Part shown: one piece after another, positions 7,822 through 13,117 of the stretch | Position numbering within the stretch: position 1 is the stretch's first letter | Layout of the letters: every line of letters starts with the position of its first letter | Assembly: GCA_016212685.1 (NCBI GenBank) | Contig: JACREW010000132.1 | Location: forward strand, 1-13,117 | Direction of reading: 5' to 3' | Origin: Nitrospirota bacterium | GTDB taxonomy: Bacteria; Nitrospirota; Thermodesulfovibrionia; Thermodesulfovibrionales; Dissulfurispiraceae | Length of the DNA: 13,117 bases | The notes under the pieces: generated by a model | The model's database searches: none | What the model saw: only the letters and a program-made list of their open reading frames with translations | What the model was told of the DNA's origin: nothing | Translations under genes and position numbers: made by a program

Positions 7822-7982
7822 TGATTACTGTTATGCCTCAAAGCCTTTTAAATGCGATAAGATTATTGGAGTGCCTATTTTTTTTGGTTAATGGACAGGT
7901 AATATTGAAAGTGCCTTTAAATGGCGGGAGGGTTCGGCGCTAAGGTATCGCGCTAAAAGGCTTTTTAGCACACCAGTAATCA
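7822..7982. repeat. 161-bp imperfect inverted-repeat element between aminotransferase and serA
   Basis: The left arm (7822-7859) and the reverse complement of the right arm (7946-7982) share GATTACTG, then AAGCCTTTTA, then GCGATA in the same order, with one single-base offset. Within the right arm GCTAAAA/TTTTAGC around GGCT (7953-7970) also forms its own hairpin, so the right arm can pair locally or with the left arm. The centre (7860-7945) has no open frame; AGTGCCT occurs twice in it, after a run of eight T in one case. Most of the 263-bp gap between the two genes is this element. It could be a small mobile repeat or a structured leader; I do not recognise a known riboswitch class. Confidence 0.45.
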
Positions 7983-7989
7983 TCTAATG

Positions 7990-8019
7990 CTTACAGATAT
8001 TGTAAGTTTTTGCTATACC
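7990..8019 (+). promoter_or_regulatory. Putative serA promoter with overlapping operator-like inverted repeat
   Basis: An extended -10, TGC followed by TATACC (8014-8019), lies 18 bp after CTTACA (7990-7995), which matches the -35 consensus at four of six positions. The -35 is one half of a perfect inverted repeat, CTTACA-GATAT-TGTAAG (7990-8006), so a protein bound there would occlude the promoter. The arrangement TTTTGCTATA resembles the promoter at 344-355. Strength and regulator are inferred, not shown. Confidence 0.45.
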
Positions 8020-8062
8020 GCTCACTCTGTTATGAGGAGCTAAATAAAAGGAGGTATTTGTT

Positions 8063-9640
8063 ATGAAGGTACTGGTAAGCGACAACATCTCATCAAAAGG
8101 CGTAGAAATTCTGAGAAAGGCCGGGCTTGACGTGGATGTCAAGACAGGATTAAAACCGGAAGAGCTGAAATCCATCATCGGGGAATATCACGCTCTTATA
8201 GTCAGGAGCGCTACAAAGGCGACTGCGGATATTATCGACGCGGCAAAGAACCTCAAAGTAATCGGACGCGCAGGTTCGGGCCTTGACAACGTGGACAAGG
8301 CCGCCGCTTCAAAAAGCGGCATTGTCGTAATGAACACTCCCGGCGGAAATACTATAACCACCGCAGAGCATACTATCGCCATGATATTTGCTGTTGCCCG
8401 CAAGATACCTCAGGCAAATGCCTCCATGACCGAAGGCAAATGGGAAAAAAAGAAATTCATGGGCGCGGAGCTTTTCAATAAGACCCTCGGAGTCATCGGC
8501 CTCGGCAACATCGGCGGCGAGGTTGCGAAGAGGGCGCAGGGGCTCGGAATGAACGTCATCGCATACGACCCGTTTTTAAGCGAGGAAAAGGCAAAACAGA
8601 TGGGCATCAAGAAAATGGAGGTTGCGGAGCTTATTAAAGAAGCCGATTTTATAACCACTCATACCCCATTAACCGCTGAGACAAAGAACCTCATTAACGC
8701 GCAGACGCTAAAAACAATGAAAAACGGCGTATTCATAATAAACTGCGCGAGGGGCGGAATAATCAACGAAAAAGATCTTTTTGACGCCCTTGAAAGCGGC
8801 AAGGTTGCGGGCGCGGCGCTCGACGTGTTTGAAAAAGAGCCGCCGGAAAATAATCCGCTGGTCGGGCATGAAAAGGTGATATGCACGCCGCATCTTGGAG
8901 CATCCACCCAAGAGGCGCAGGAAAACGTCGCAATAGCGGTTGCGGAGCAGATAGTCGATTATCTCGTTCACGGCACGATCAGAAACGCGGTGAACTTCCC
9001 TTCCATACCCGCGGATCAGGTGGCAGTTTTACAGCCTTACATAAATCTTGCCGAAAAGATCGGGAGCTTTGCCTCCCAGATATTCGAGGGCGGCATAACA
9101 GAGGTTACCATAGAATACAGGGGCGATGCGTCTGAACTGAAATCGTCACCGGTTACCATCGCGGCGCTTAAGGGACTTCTTACGCCGATCCTCGAAGAGA
9201 CCGTCAATTTTGTGAATGCGCCTTTCATTGCCAAAGAAAGAGGCATAGAGGTAAAAGAGACAAAGAGCATGGACGCGGGCGATTATCAGAGCATAATAGT
9301 CATGAGGGTCAAATCCCCTAAAAAGGAGCTCTCCGTATCCGGAACTCTTTTCAGCAAGAAAGACCCCCGGATAGTAAAGATAGATGATTTTACCGTGGAG
9401 ATAGTGCCTGAAGGAAGCATGCTCTTTATGTATAATAATGACAAGCCCGGAGTCATAGGGAATATCGGAACGCTCATGGGCAAAAACAATATCAATATAG
9501 CGCGGATGCATTTCGGAAGAGAAGCCGCCGGGGGTCGGGCGATATCGGTGGTGAATATAGATTCTCCGGTATCGGACAAGACCCTGAACGAAATTAAAAA
9601 TCTTCCCAATATCCTTGATGTCAAGGTAATAAACTTATAA
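8063..9640 (+). CDS. serA: D-3-phosphoglycerate dehydrogenase
   Basis: SerA oxidises 3-phosphoglycerate to 3-phosphohydroxypyruvate with NAD+, the first step of serine synthesis. At 525 residues it is the long form: substrate domain, Rossmann NAD domain, an allosteric substrate-binding (ASB) domain (about 320-445) and a C-terminal ACT domain (about 451-525, MLFMYNNDKPGVIGNIG). The NAD motif GLGNIG is at 146-151. The catalytic set is intact: R230 (NCARGG), E259 (FEKEPP) and H277 (TPHLGAST). The ACT domain suggests feedback control by serine. GGAGG at 8051-8055 precedes the ATG. It lies downstream of the aminotransferase but behind a 263-bp gap with its own probable promoter, and runs into purA with only 10 bp between them. 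serB is not in the window. Confidence 0.97.
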   Translation: MKVLVSDNISSKGVEILRKAGLDVDVKTGLKPEELKSIIGEYHALIVRSATKATADIIDAAKNLKVIGRAGSGLDNVDKAAASKSGIVVMNTPGGNTITTAEHTIAMIFAVARKIPQANASMTEGKWEKKKFMGAELFNKTLGVIGLGNIGGEVAKRAQGLGMNVIAYDPFLSEEKAKQMGIKKMEVAELIKEADFITTHTPLTAETKNLINAQTLKTMKNGVFIINCARGGIINEKDLFDALESGKVAGAALDVFEKEPPENNPLVGHEKVICTPHLGASTQEAQENVAIAVAEQIVDYLVHGTIRNAVNFPSIPADQVAVLQPYINLAEKIGSFASQIFEGGITEVTIEYRGDASELKSSPVTIAALKGLLTPILEETVNFVNAPFIAKERGIEVKETKSMDAGDYQSIIVMRVKSPKKELSVSGTLFSKKDPRIVKIDDFTVEIVPEGSMLFMYNNDKPGVIGNIGTLMGKNNINIARMHFGREAAGGRAISVVNIDSPVSDKTLNEIKNLPNILDVKVINL

Positions 9641-9650
9641 GAGGTAATAT

Positions 9651-10937
9651 ATGTCAACAGTAGTTATAGTGGGAACACAGTGGGGCGATGAAGGAAAAGG
9701 AAAGATAGTCGATTTCCTCACGGAAAAGGCCGACGTAGTCGCGCGTTATCAGGGCGGCAACAACGCGGGGCATACCGTAGTCATAAAAACCGAGAAGTAT
9801 ATCCTGCACCTTATCCCTTCGGGAGTGCTTCACAAAAATAAAAAGTGCATAATCGGAAACGGCGTTGTTATCGATCCGGCCGCATTGATAGAAGAGATGG
9901 ACGGCCTGAAAAAGAGGGGCATAAACATAAACAAAAACCTCCTCATATCCAAAAACGCTCATGTAATAATGCCTTACCATGTCGCGATAGACAAGGGTAA
10001 TGAAAGCAAAAAGGGCGGCAAAAAAATAGGCACTACAGGAAGAGGAATAGGACCTTCATACACGGACAAGATCGCCCGGCTCGGCATAAGGATGATGGAT
10101 TTGCTCGATCCCGCCGTCTTTAAAGAAAAACTCTCCGCAAACCTTTCGACGGCAAACGTCCTTCTTGAAAATCTCTATAAAACCGTTCCGCTGAGCGAGA
10201 AAGAGATATACAAACAGTATATGAAGTATGCGGAAAGGCTTGCGCCATATATCGCGGACACCGATCTGATAATAAACAAAGAGATAGCTTCAGGGAAAAA
10301 AGTCCTCTTTGAAGGCGCACAAGGAACCTTGCTGGATATAGACCACGGCACTTATCCGTTTGTCACGTCTTCAAACACTATTGCGGGAGGCGCATGCACA
10401 GGGCTCGGAGTAGGCCCGACAAAGATAAAAAAGGTGCTCGGCGTTGTAAAGGCTTATACCACAAGGGTCGGCGAAGGGCCTTTCCCCACGGAGCTTAAAG
10501 ACTCGCTCGGCGAGGCCATAAGGCAAAAGGGCGGCGAATTCGGCGCGACAACAGGAAGGCCGAGGAGATGCGGCTGGCTCGATATATTGATATTGAAGCA
10601 TGCCATACGCATAAACGGATTGACGGGGCTTGCGATTACGAAGTTAGACATACTCGACGGCTTCGACAAACTCAAGATATGCGTAGGCTATAAATACAAG
10701 GGCAAGAGATATACGGAATTTCCGAAAGAAATAGACGTGCTGAACAACTGCACGCCTGTTTACGAAACGGTCGACGGATGGAAAGAGAGCACCCTCGGCA
10801 TAAAGGATTTTAACAGACTGCCGGCTAATGCGAAGAAATATATCAGGACAATAGAGAAGATGCTCGACATAAAGGTTCATATTATCTCGACCGGACAGAA
10901 ACGGGATGAGATTATAGTATTGAAAGAGCAGTTTTAG
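9651..10937 (+). CDS. purA: Adenylosuccinate synthetase
   Basis: PurA makes adenylosuccinate from IMP, aspartate and GTP, the first committed step from IMP to AMP. The 428-residue length is standard. The signature WGDEGKGK includes catalytic D13 at residues 11-18, and NNAGHT (37-42) includes catalytic H41. The IMP-binding GTTGRGIGP segment is at 127-135, followed by VGEGPFPTE, GRPRRCGWLD and, near the end, STGQKRDE, which contacts the guanine nucleotide. All key residues are present. The ATG at 9651 has AAGAGG shortly upstream and follows serA by 10 bp, so the two are very likely cotranscribed. No terminator hairpin with a T-run follows the gene; instead a repeat element begins 33 bp downstream. 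Confidence 0.98.
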   Translation: MSTVVIVGTQWGDEGKGKIVDFLTEKADVVARYQGGNNAGHTVVIKTEKYILHLIPSGVLHKNKKCIIGNGVVIDPAALIEEMDGLKKRGININKNLLISKNAHVIMPYHVAIDKGNESKKGGKKIGTTGRGIGPSYTDKIARLGIRMMDLLDPAVFKEKLSANLSTANVLLENLYKTVPLSEKEIYKQYMKYAERLAPYIADTDLIINKEIASGKKVLFEGAQGTLLDIDHGTYPFVTSSNTIAGGACTGLGVGPTKIKKVLGVVKAYTTRVGEGPFPTELKDSLGEAIRQKGGEFGATTGRPRRCGWLDILILKHAIRINGLTGLAITKLDILDGFDKLKICVGYKYKGKRYTEFPKEIDVLNNCTPVYETVDGWKESTLGIKDFNRLPANAKKYIRTIEKMLDIKVHIISTGQKRDEIIVLKEQF

Positions 10938-10969
10938 AGCACGAGGTAGAAAGGGTATTGGGGCAATTT

Positions 10970-11135
10970 AGGCAGGATATAGTATTTCCGTTAATTCGGC
11001 GACTATTAGGCAGGACATGGTATTGGAGCGACTTCGGCAGCCCAAGCGTAACACGGATGTTTAAGCGGGCTGGCGCAGCTTCGGAGAATGGCGGGATGCC
11101 ATTCGAGAATGAAGCGGAAATGCTATGTCCTGCCT
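10970..11135. repeat. 166-bp inverted-repeat element with three copies of one motif, upstream of comF
   Basis: The first 21 bases (10970-10990, AGGCAGGATATAG then TATTTCCG) match the reverse complement of the last 21 (11115-11135) at 19 positions; both differences are transitions. A second direct copy starts at 11008 and shares AGGCAGGA, GTATT and TTCGGC with the first over about 33 bases. The interior adds two hairpins: CAGCCC/GGGCTG (11038-11043 with 11067-11072) and GAATGGC/GCCATTC around GGGAT (11086-11104). AATTT occurs just outside both ends, a possible but imperfectly placed duplication. A 63-codon frame (10958-11149) runs through it with no ribosome binding site and is best seen as accidental. 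Confidence 0.6.
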
Positions 11136-11149
11136 ATAAAAATTTCTGA

Positions 11150-11851
11150 ATGTTCAGCAAATTACTCAACCTCTTTTTCCCTTCAAAATGCCCTGTATGC
11201 GAAAGCAAATCGGACAGCTATCTTTATAACCCCTTTTGCACAAACTGCTGGAAGGGCATCGAAAAATATTCGGGTCCTGCTTGCGGGATATGCGGGAGGC
11301 CGGCAATTTCAGTTCATACCACGCTTTGCGAATCCTGCATGAAAGCAAAACCGCCGTTTTCAAAAGCGCTTTACTACGGCATTTACGAAGGGGCGTTAAA
11401 AGAGGCCATCCATCTGCTTAAATTCAACGGCGTAAAAAGGTTGTCAAAACCGCTCGGGCTCTTGCTTTCAGAACTGCCTCTGCCTGAAGTTAACGGAATA
11501 GTCCCTGTTCCCATGCACCACAAGGGCCTTAAGCAAAGGGAATTCAACCAGACGGCTGCGATAGCCGCCCATCTCTCAAAAAAATTAAGAGTCCCCCTTA
11601 TGACGGACGCGCTTAAAAAAACAAAAGCGACGCTCCCGCAAACCGATGTCGGCGGAGAGGAAAGGCTGAAAAACCTGAAGAACGCGTTTTCAGTGTCCGG
11701 GAAAATAAGCGGCATGGATTTATTGCTTATAGACGACGTGATAACCACAGGCGCTACTGTTCGGGAATGCGCGAAAACATTGATTAAATCAGGCGCAAAA
11801 AGCGTTACAGTCGCGGCTCTTGCGCGCTCGATGCCCAGGCAGAATACTTGA
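11150..11851 (+). CDS. comF: ComF family protein (double zinc-ribbon plus phosphoribosyltransferase fold)
   Basis: A 233-residue ComF-like protein. In naturally competent bacteria ComF supports uptake of transforming DNA; in many others the role is unclear. The N-terminal zinc region has four cysteine pairs: C14/C17, C30/C33, C45/C48 and C60/C63. The C-terminal phosphoribosyltransferase-like domain carries GIVPVPMHHKGLKQREFNQ and the PRPP-loop motif LLIDDVITTGATV (D195-T203). The start at 11150 fits the family (FSKLLNLFFPSKCPVC), but the preceding bases contain no ribosome binding site, and the repeat element ends just 14 bp upstream. Expression may depend on readthrough or reinitiation from purA, or be reduced. 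Its stop codon lies inside the -35 hexamer of the tRNA-Leu promoter. Confidence 0.92.
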   Translation: MFSKLLNLFFPSKCPVCESKSDSYLYNPFCTNCWKGIEKYSGPACGICGRPAISVHTTLCESCMKAKPPFSKALYYGIYEGALKEAIHLLKFNGVKRLSKPLGLLLSELPLPEVNGIVPVPMHHKGLKQREFNQTAAIAAHLSKKLRVPLMTDALKKTKATLPQTDVGGEERLKNLKNAFSVSGKISGMDLLLIDDVITTGATVRECAKTLIKSGAKSVTVAALARSMPRQNT

Positions 11852-11877
11852 AAACATTAGGTCTTTACTGCTATATT
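11848..11877 (+). promoter_or_regulatory. tRNA-Leu promoter overlapping the comF stop codon
   Basis: TTGAAA (11848-11853) and TATATT (11872-11877) are 18 bp apart, and TGC precedes the -10, giving an extended -10 element. The start would fall at about 11884, a few bases before the tRNA. The TGA stop of comF (11849-11851) is part of the -35 hexamer. Confidence 0.7.
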
Positions 11878-11885
11878 AAAAAACT

Positions 11886-11970
11886 GCCGAAGTGGTGGAA
11901 CTGGTAGACACGCACGTTTGAGGGGCGTGTGGGGCAACCTATGCGGGTTCGAGTCCCGCCTTCGGCACCA
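11886..11970 (+). tRNA. tRNA-Leu (anticodon GAG), CCA encoded
   Basis: The acceptor stem GCCGAAG (11886-11892) pairs exactly with CTTCGGC (11960-11966), followed by discriminator A and an encoded CCA (11968-11970). The D arm includes GGTAGA. The anticodon stem is CACGT/GCGTG, with loop TTGAGGG; the anticodon GAG is at 11920-11922 behind the invariant U33. A long variable arm, as expected for a class II leucine tRNA, precedes the T arm CGGGTTCGAGTCCCG. It should read CUC and CUU codons. It has its own promoter and is followed by a probable terminator at 11991-12012. Confidence 0.97.
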
Positions 11971-11990
11971 TTAATTTCCTAATGATCCGT

Positions 11991-12012
11991 TCAAACTTCG
12001 TTTGATTTTTTT
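11991..12012 (+). terminator. Intrinsic terminator after tRNA-Leu
   Basis: TCAAAC (11991-11996) and GTTTGA (12000-12005) form a short stem closed by a three-base loop, followed at once by seven T (12006-12012). The stem is AT-rich and weak, but the geometry is that of a Rho-independent terminator. Its right side overlaps the -35 hexamer of the hicB promoter. Confidence 0.65.
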
Positions 12013-12030
12013 ACCCTCCTCCGATACAAT
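12002..12030 (+). promoter_or_regulatory. Sigma70-type promoter of the hicB-hicA pair
   Basis: TTGATT (12002-12007) and TACAAT (12025-12030) are separated by 17 bp. The start near 12037 gives a leader of about 20 bases carrying AGGAGG (12043-12048). No clear palindromic operator is seen between the hexamers. Confidence 0.6.
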
Positions 12031-12056
12031 AAAAACAGCAGCAGGAGGTGAAACCG

Positions 12057-12377
12057 ATGTCCCCGTCTATTAAGTTGAACATCGTCGTTTACAAGGAAGG
12101 CGAAGAGTGGATCGCGCATTGTCTTCAGATGGACATTGTAGCGACAGGAAAAAGCGCAAAGGCCGTTGAGGATGATATGATCGCCCTTATCAAGGCGCAG
12201 GTGCGTTTTGCGATCGACAACGGTAATATGGAGAACGTGTTTAAGCCGGCGCCTTCCGAGATATGGAGCATGATCGGGCATGCCAAACGGTGCGCCTTAA
12301 GGAGCATTCGACCGCTTATTCCCCACAAGAAAGAATTCATTCCCCCTGTCAAAGAGGTAGAGTTCTGTTTTGCCTAA
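12057..12377 (+). CDS. HicB-like antitoxin
   Basis: A 106-residue HicB-family protein, predicted to neutralise the HicA-like product encoded next to it. The N-terminal half (about 7-65) has the degraded RNase H-like HicB fold: strand KLNIVVYKEGEEWIAHCLQMDIVATGKSA, then helix VEDDMIALIKAQVRFAIDNG. The C-terminal half (FKPAPSEIWSMIGHAKR to the end) shows no helix-turn-helix or ribbon-helix-helix motif that I can recognise, so autoregulation through a standard HicB DNA-binding domain is uncertain. I chose ATG 12057 because AGGAGG ends eight bases upstream; a GTG at 12048 is inside that ribosome binding site. The gene has its own promoter and overlaps the hicA-like frame by 8 bp. Confidence 0.75.
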   Translation: MSPSIKLNIVVYKEGEEWIAHCLQMDIVATGKSAKAVEDDMIALIKAQVRFAIDNGNMENVFKPAPSEIWSMIGHAKRCALRSIRPLIPHKKEFIPPVKEVEFCFA

Positions 12378-12630
12378 GATACGCCCCCATGCGCTGAAAC
12401 ACCGGGAGCTTATTTCCAAACTTAAAGATTTCGGCGTTATCGAGGTAAAGGATAGAGGCAAAGGCAGCGAGCGAGTCCTTATCCTCAAGTCTGGCTTGAC
12501 AGGCGGCAAGTACACAGGCCCGCAGATTCCTATCAAGTGTCATGGTGAGAGTACGGAACATAGTGTGAGGGTTATTGATGCTGTGCTGAGAAGGTTCGCC
12601 ATAGACCCCGTTAAGTTCTGGGGTTATTGA
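12370..12630 (+). CDS. HicA-like toxin, variant lacking the canonical histidine
   Basis: An 86-residue HicA-family protein. HicA toxins are small double-stranded-RNA-binding-like proteins that cleave mRNA. The family pattern is clear: HRELISKLKDFGVIEVKDRGKGSERVLIL, then PIPIKCHGES and VIDAVLRRFAIDPVKF. The position after Gly-Ser where classical HicA carries its catalytic His is Glu here (E34); another His sits in KCHGE (H58). It may belong to a HicA-like subfamily with a different active site or be catalytically weak. The only sensible start is TTG at 12370, inside the end of the hicB-like gene, with AGAGG at 12353-12357; the ATG at 12389 is out of frame. The order antitoxin then toxin and the short overlap suggest coupled translation. 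Confidence 0.7.
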   Translation: MPKIRPHALKHRELISKLKDFGVIEVKDRGKGSERVLILKSGLTGGKYTGPQIPIKCHGESTEHSVRVIDAVLRRFAIDPVKFWGY

Positions 12631-12651
12631 CCTTCCTCACCCTGTTCTCTG

Positions 12652-12984
12652 CTAATATTTCTCTTCCGCCCACATCTCGGCGGAAAACCTTATTACCTTA
12701 TTCCTGCCCCGTTCTTTTGCCTTATAGAGAGCAACGTCGGCAAATTTAATCGCTTCCCAGAAATTTTGGGTGTCCGCAGGGAATTCGCTTACGCCGATGC
12801 TGATAGTTTTTTGAATAAAGCCGTTGCTGACCTTAATCTTCATCTCCTCGACCATCTGCCGTATCTTTTCAGCCACCTCAATGGCATCTTCCGTCTTTAT
12901 ATCGAGCAGTAAGACGAGAAACTCCTCTCCGCCGAAACGAACGACCATATCGGTCCCCCTGACAACCTTTTTAAGGATATTAGA
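12652..12984 (-). pseudogene. C-terminal fragment of a GGDEF diguanylate cyclase, cut by an insertion sequence
   Basis: The readable part on the minus strand starts at about 12984 as SNILKKVVRGTDMVVRFGGE and ends EMWAEEKY. It keeps the GGEEF active-site motif, the RxxD product-inhibition site five residues before it (RGTD, 12960-12949), and the C-terminal half of the domain (KTISIGVSEFP, FADVALYKAKERGRNKVI). Missing are the N-terminal half of the GGDEF fold and any sensor domain. Homology stops abruptly at 12982-12990, where the insertion sequence end begins. An internal ATG at 12948 could start a 98-residue peptide, but it would lack metal-binding residues and half the fold, so loss of diguanylate cyclase activity is expected. 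Confidence 0.8.
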
Positions 12985-12988
12985 CCAG

Positions 12989-13117
12989 TAGTGTCCGGTT
13001 AAGATGACCGGTCGTGGCTGAAAAGTATTGATGGGTGTTTATTTGAGAGGATTTATGAGTGTTTCTGATTTGAAAATAGATTCACAAATCTGGGATGGTT
13101 TAGTAATCGACCGTCCT
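12989..13117 (+). mobile_element. Left end of a probable insertion sequence
   Basis: GGDEF homology ends here and the sequence changes to TAGTGTCCGGTTAAG, which looks like the terminal repeat of a DDE-type insertion sequence (ends of this kind occur in IS4-like elements; that assignment is from memory). A subterminal inverted repeat CCGGT/ACCGG (12995-12999 with 13006-13010) follows, and an open frame starts at 13055. The element runs past the window, so its right end, duplication and family cannot be read. Confidence 0.6.
13055..13117 (+). CDS. Start of a probable transposase gene (partial)
   Basis: ATG at 13055 follows AGAGG (13046-13050) by four bases and opens a frame of 21 codons that runs to the window edge without a stop, beginning MSVSDLKIDSQIW. 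Its place about 65 bp inside the insertion sequence end is where a transposase normally starts. The visible peptide is too short to assign a family, so the call rests on position and ribosome binding site. Confidence 0.45.
   Translation, partial: MSVSDLKIDSQIWDGLVIDRP

Noticed and set aside
6681..7841. 386-codon minus-strand frame opposite the aminotransferase
   Set aside because: It is wholly antisense to a clear PLP enzyme, has many Cys, His and Arg residues and no domain pattern; a codon-bias shadow.
7800..8062. Known riboswitch (glycine, SAM or c-di-GMP type) before serA
   Set aside because: None of the conserved core sequences I know is present; the pairing is better described as an inverted-repeat element.
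10970..11040. CRISPR-like direct repeats
   Set aside because: Only two diverged direct copies and one inverted copy exist, with no regular spacers or cas genes.
10970..11135. Integron attC site
   Set aside because: The size fits and it is hairpin-rich, but the conserved core ends of attC sites are not present.
10958..11149. 63-codon frame upstream of comF as a gene
   Set aside because: It is the translation of the repeat element itself, has no ribosome binding site, and its ends mirror the inverted repeats.

Overview
The window looks like chromosomal DNA of an anaerobic, Gram-negative-type bacterium of moderate GC content. An uncultured Nitrospirota or deltaproteobacterial lineage is my guess. 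The guess rests on style: a GspE/PilB-type ATPase, a CHASE2 cyclase, selenocysteine synthase SelA, and serine synthesis through a class V aminotransferase. No marker gene here settles the phylum.

Layout. Positions 1-382 hold no convincing gene, but contain a 164-bp structured inverted-repeat element and a clear extended -10 promoter. Positions 383-5060 form a tight plus-strand operon: a GAF/PAS-like sensor, a GspE/PilB secretion ATPase (ATGA overlap), and a membrane CHASE2 class III adenylate cyclase (8-bp gap). selA lies convergent on the minus strand (6476-5082), with its own sigma70-type promoter at 6516-6544. Next, on the plus strand, are a class V aminotransferase (6663-7799, with a large palindrome in its leader), serA (8063-9640), purA (9651-10937), comF (11150-11851) and tRNA-Leu(GAG) (11886-11970). 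The right end is accessory: a hicB-hicA-like toxin-antitoxin pair, the C-terminal part of a diguanylate cyclase on the minus strand, and the left end of an apparent insertion sequence that cuts that gene.

How the genes work together. The first operon links a small-ligand sensor, a pilus/secretion motor ATPase and cAMP synthesis, suggesting second-messenger control of a type IV pilus or type II secretion machine whose other parts are elsewhere. The aminotransferase and SerA plausibly perform the first two steps of phosphoserine synthesis. Serine also supplies the seryl-tRNA used by SelA, although selA is transcribed separately. purA and comF look like housekeeping neighbours.

The most unusual content lies between genes. 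Three elements of 161-166 bp with imperfect terminal inverted repeats (139-302, 7822-7982, 10970-11135) and one near-perfect 49-bp palindrome (6592-6640) sit in leaders or upstream regions. They look like small non-autonomous mobile repeats or structured RNAs. The three have different end sequences, so a shared origin is not shown.
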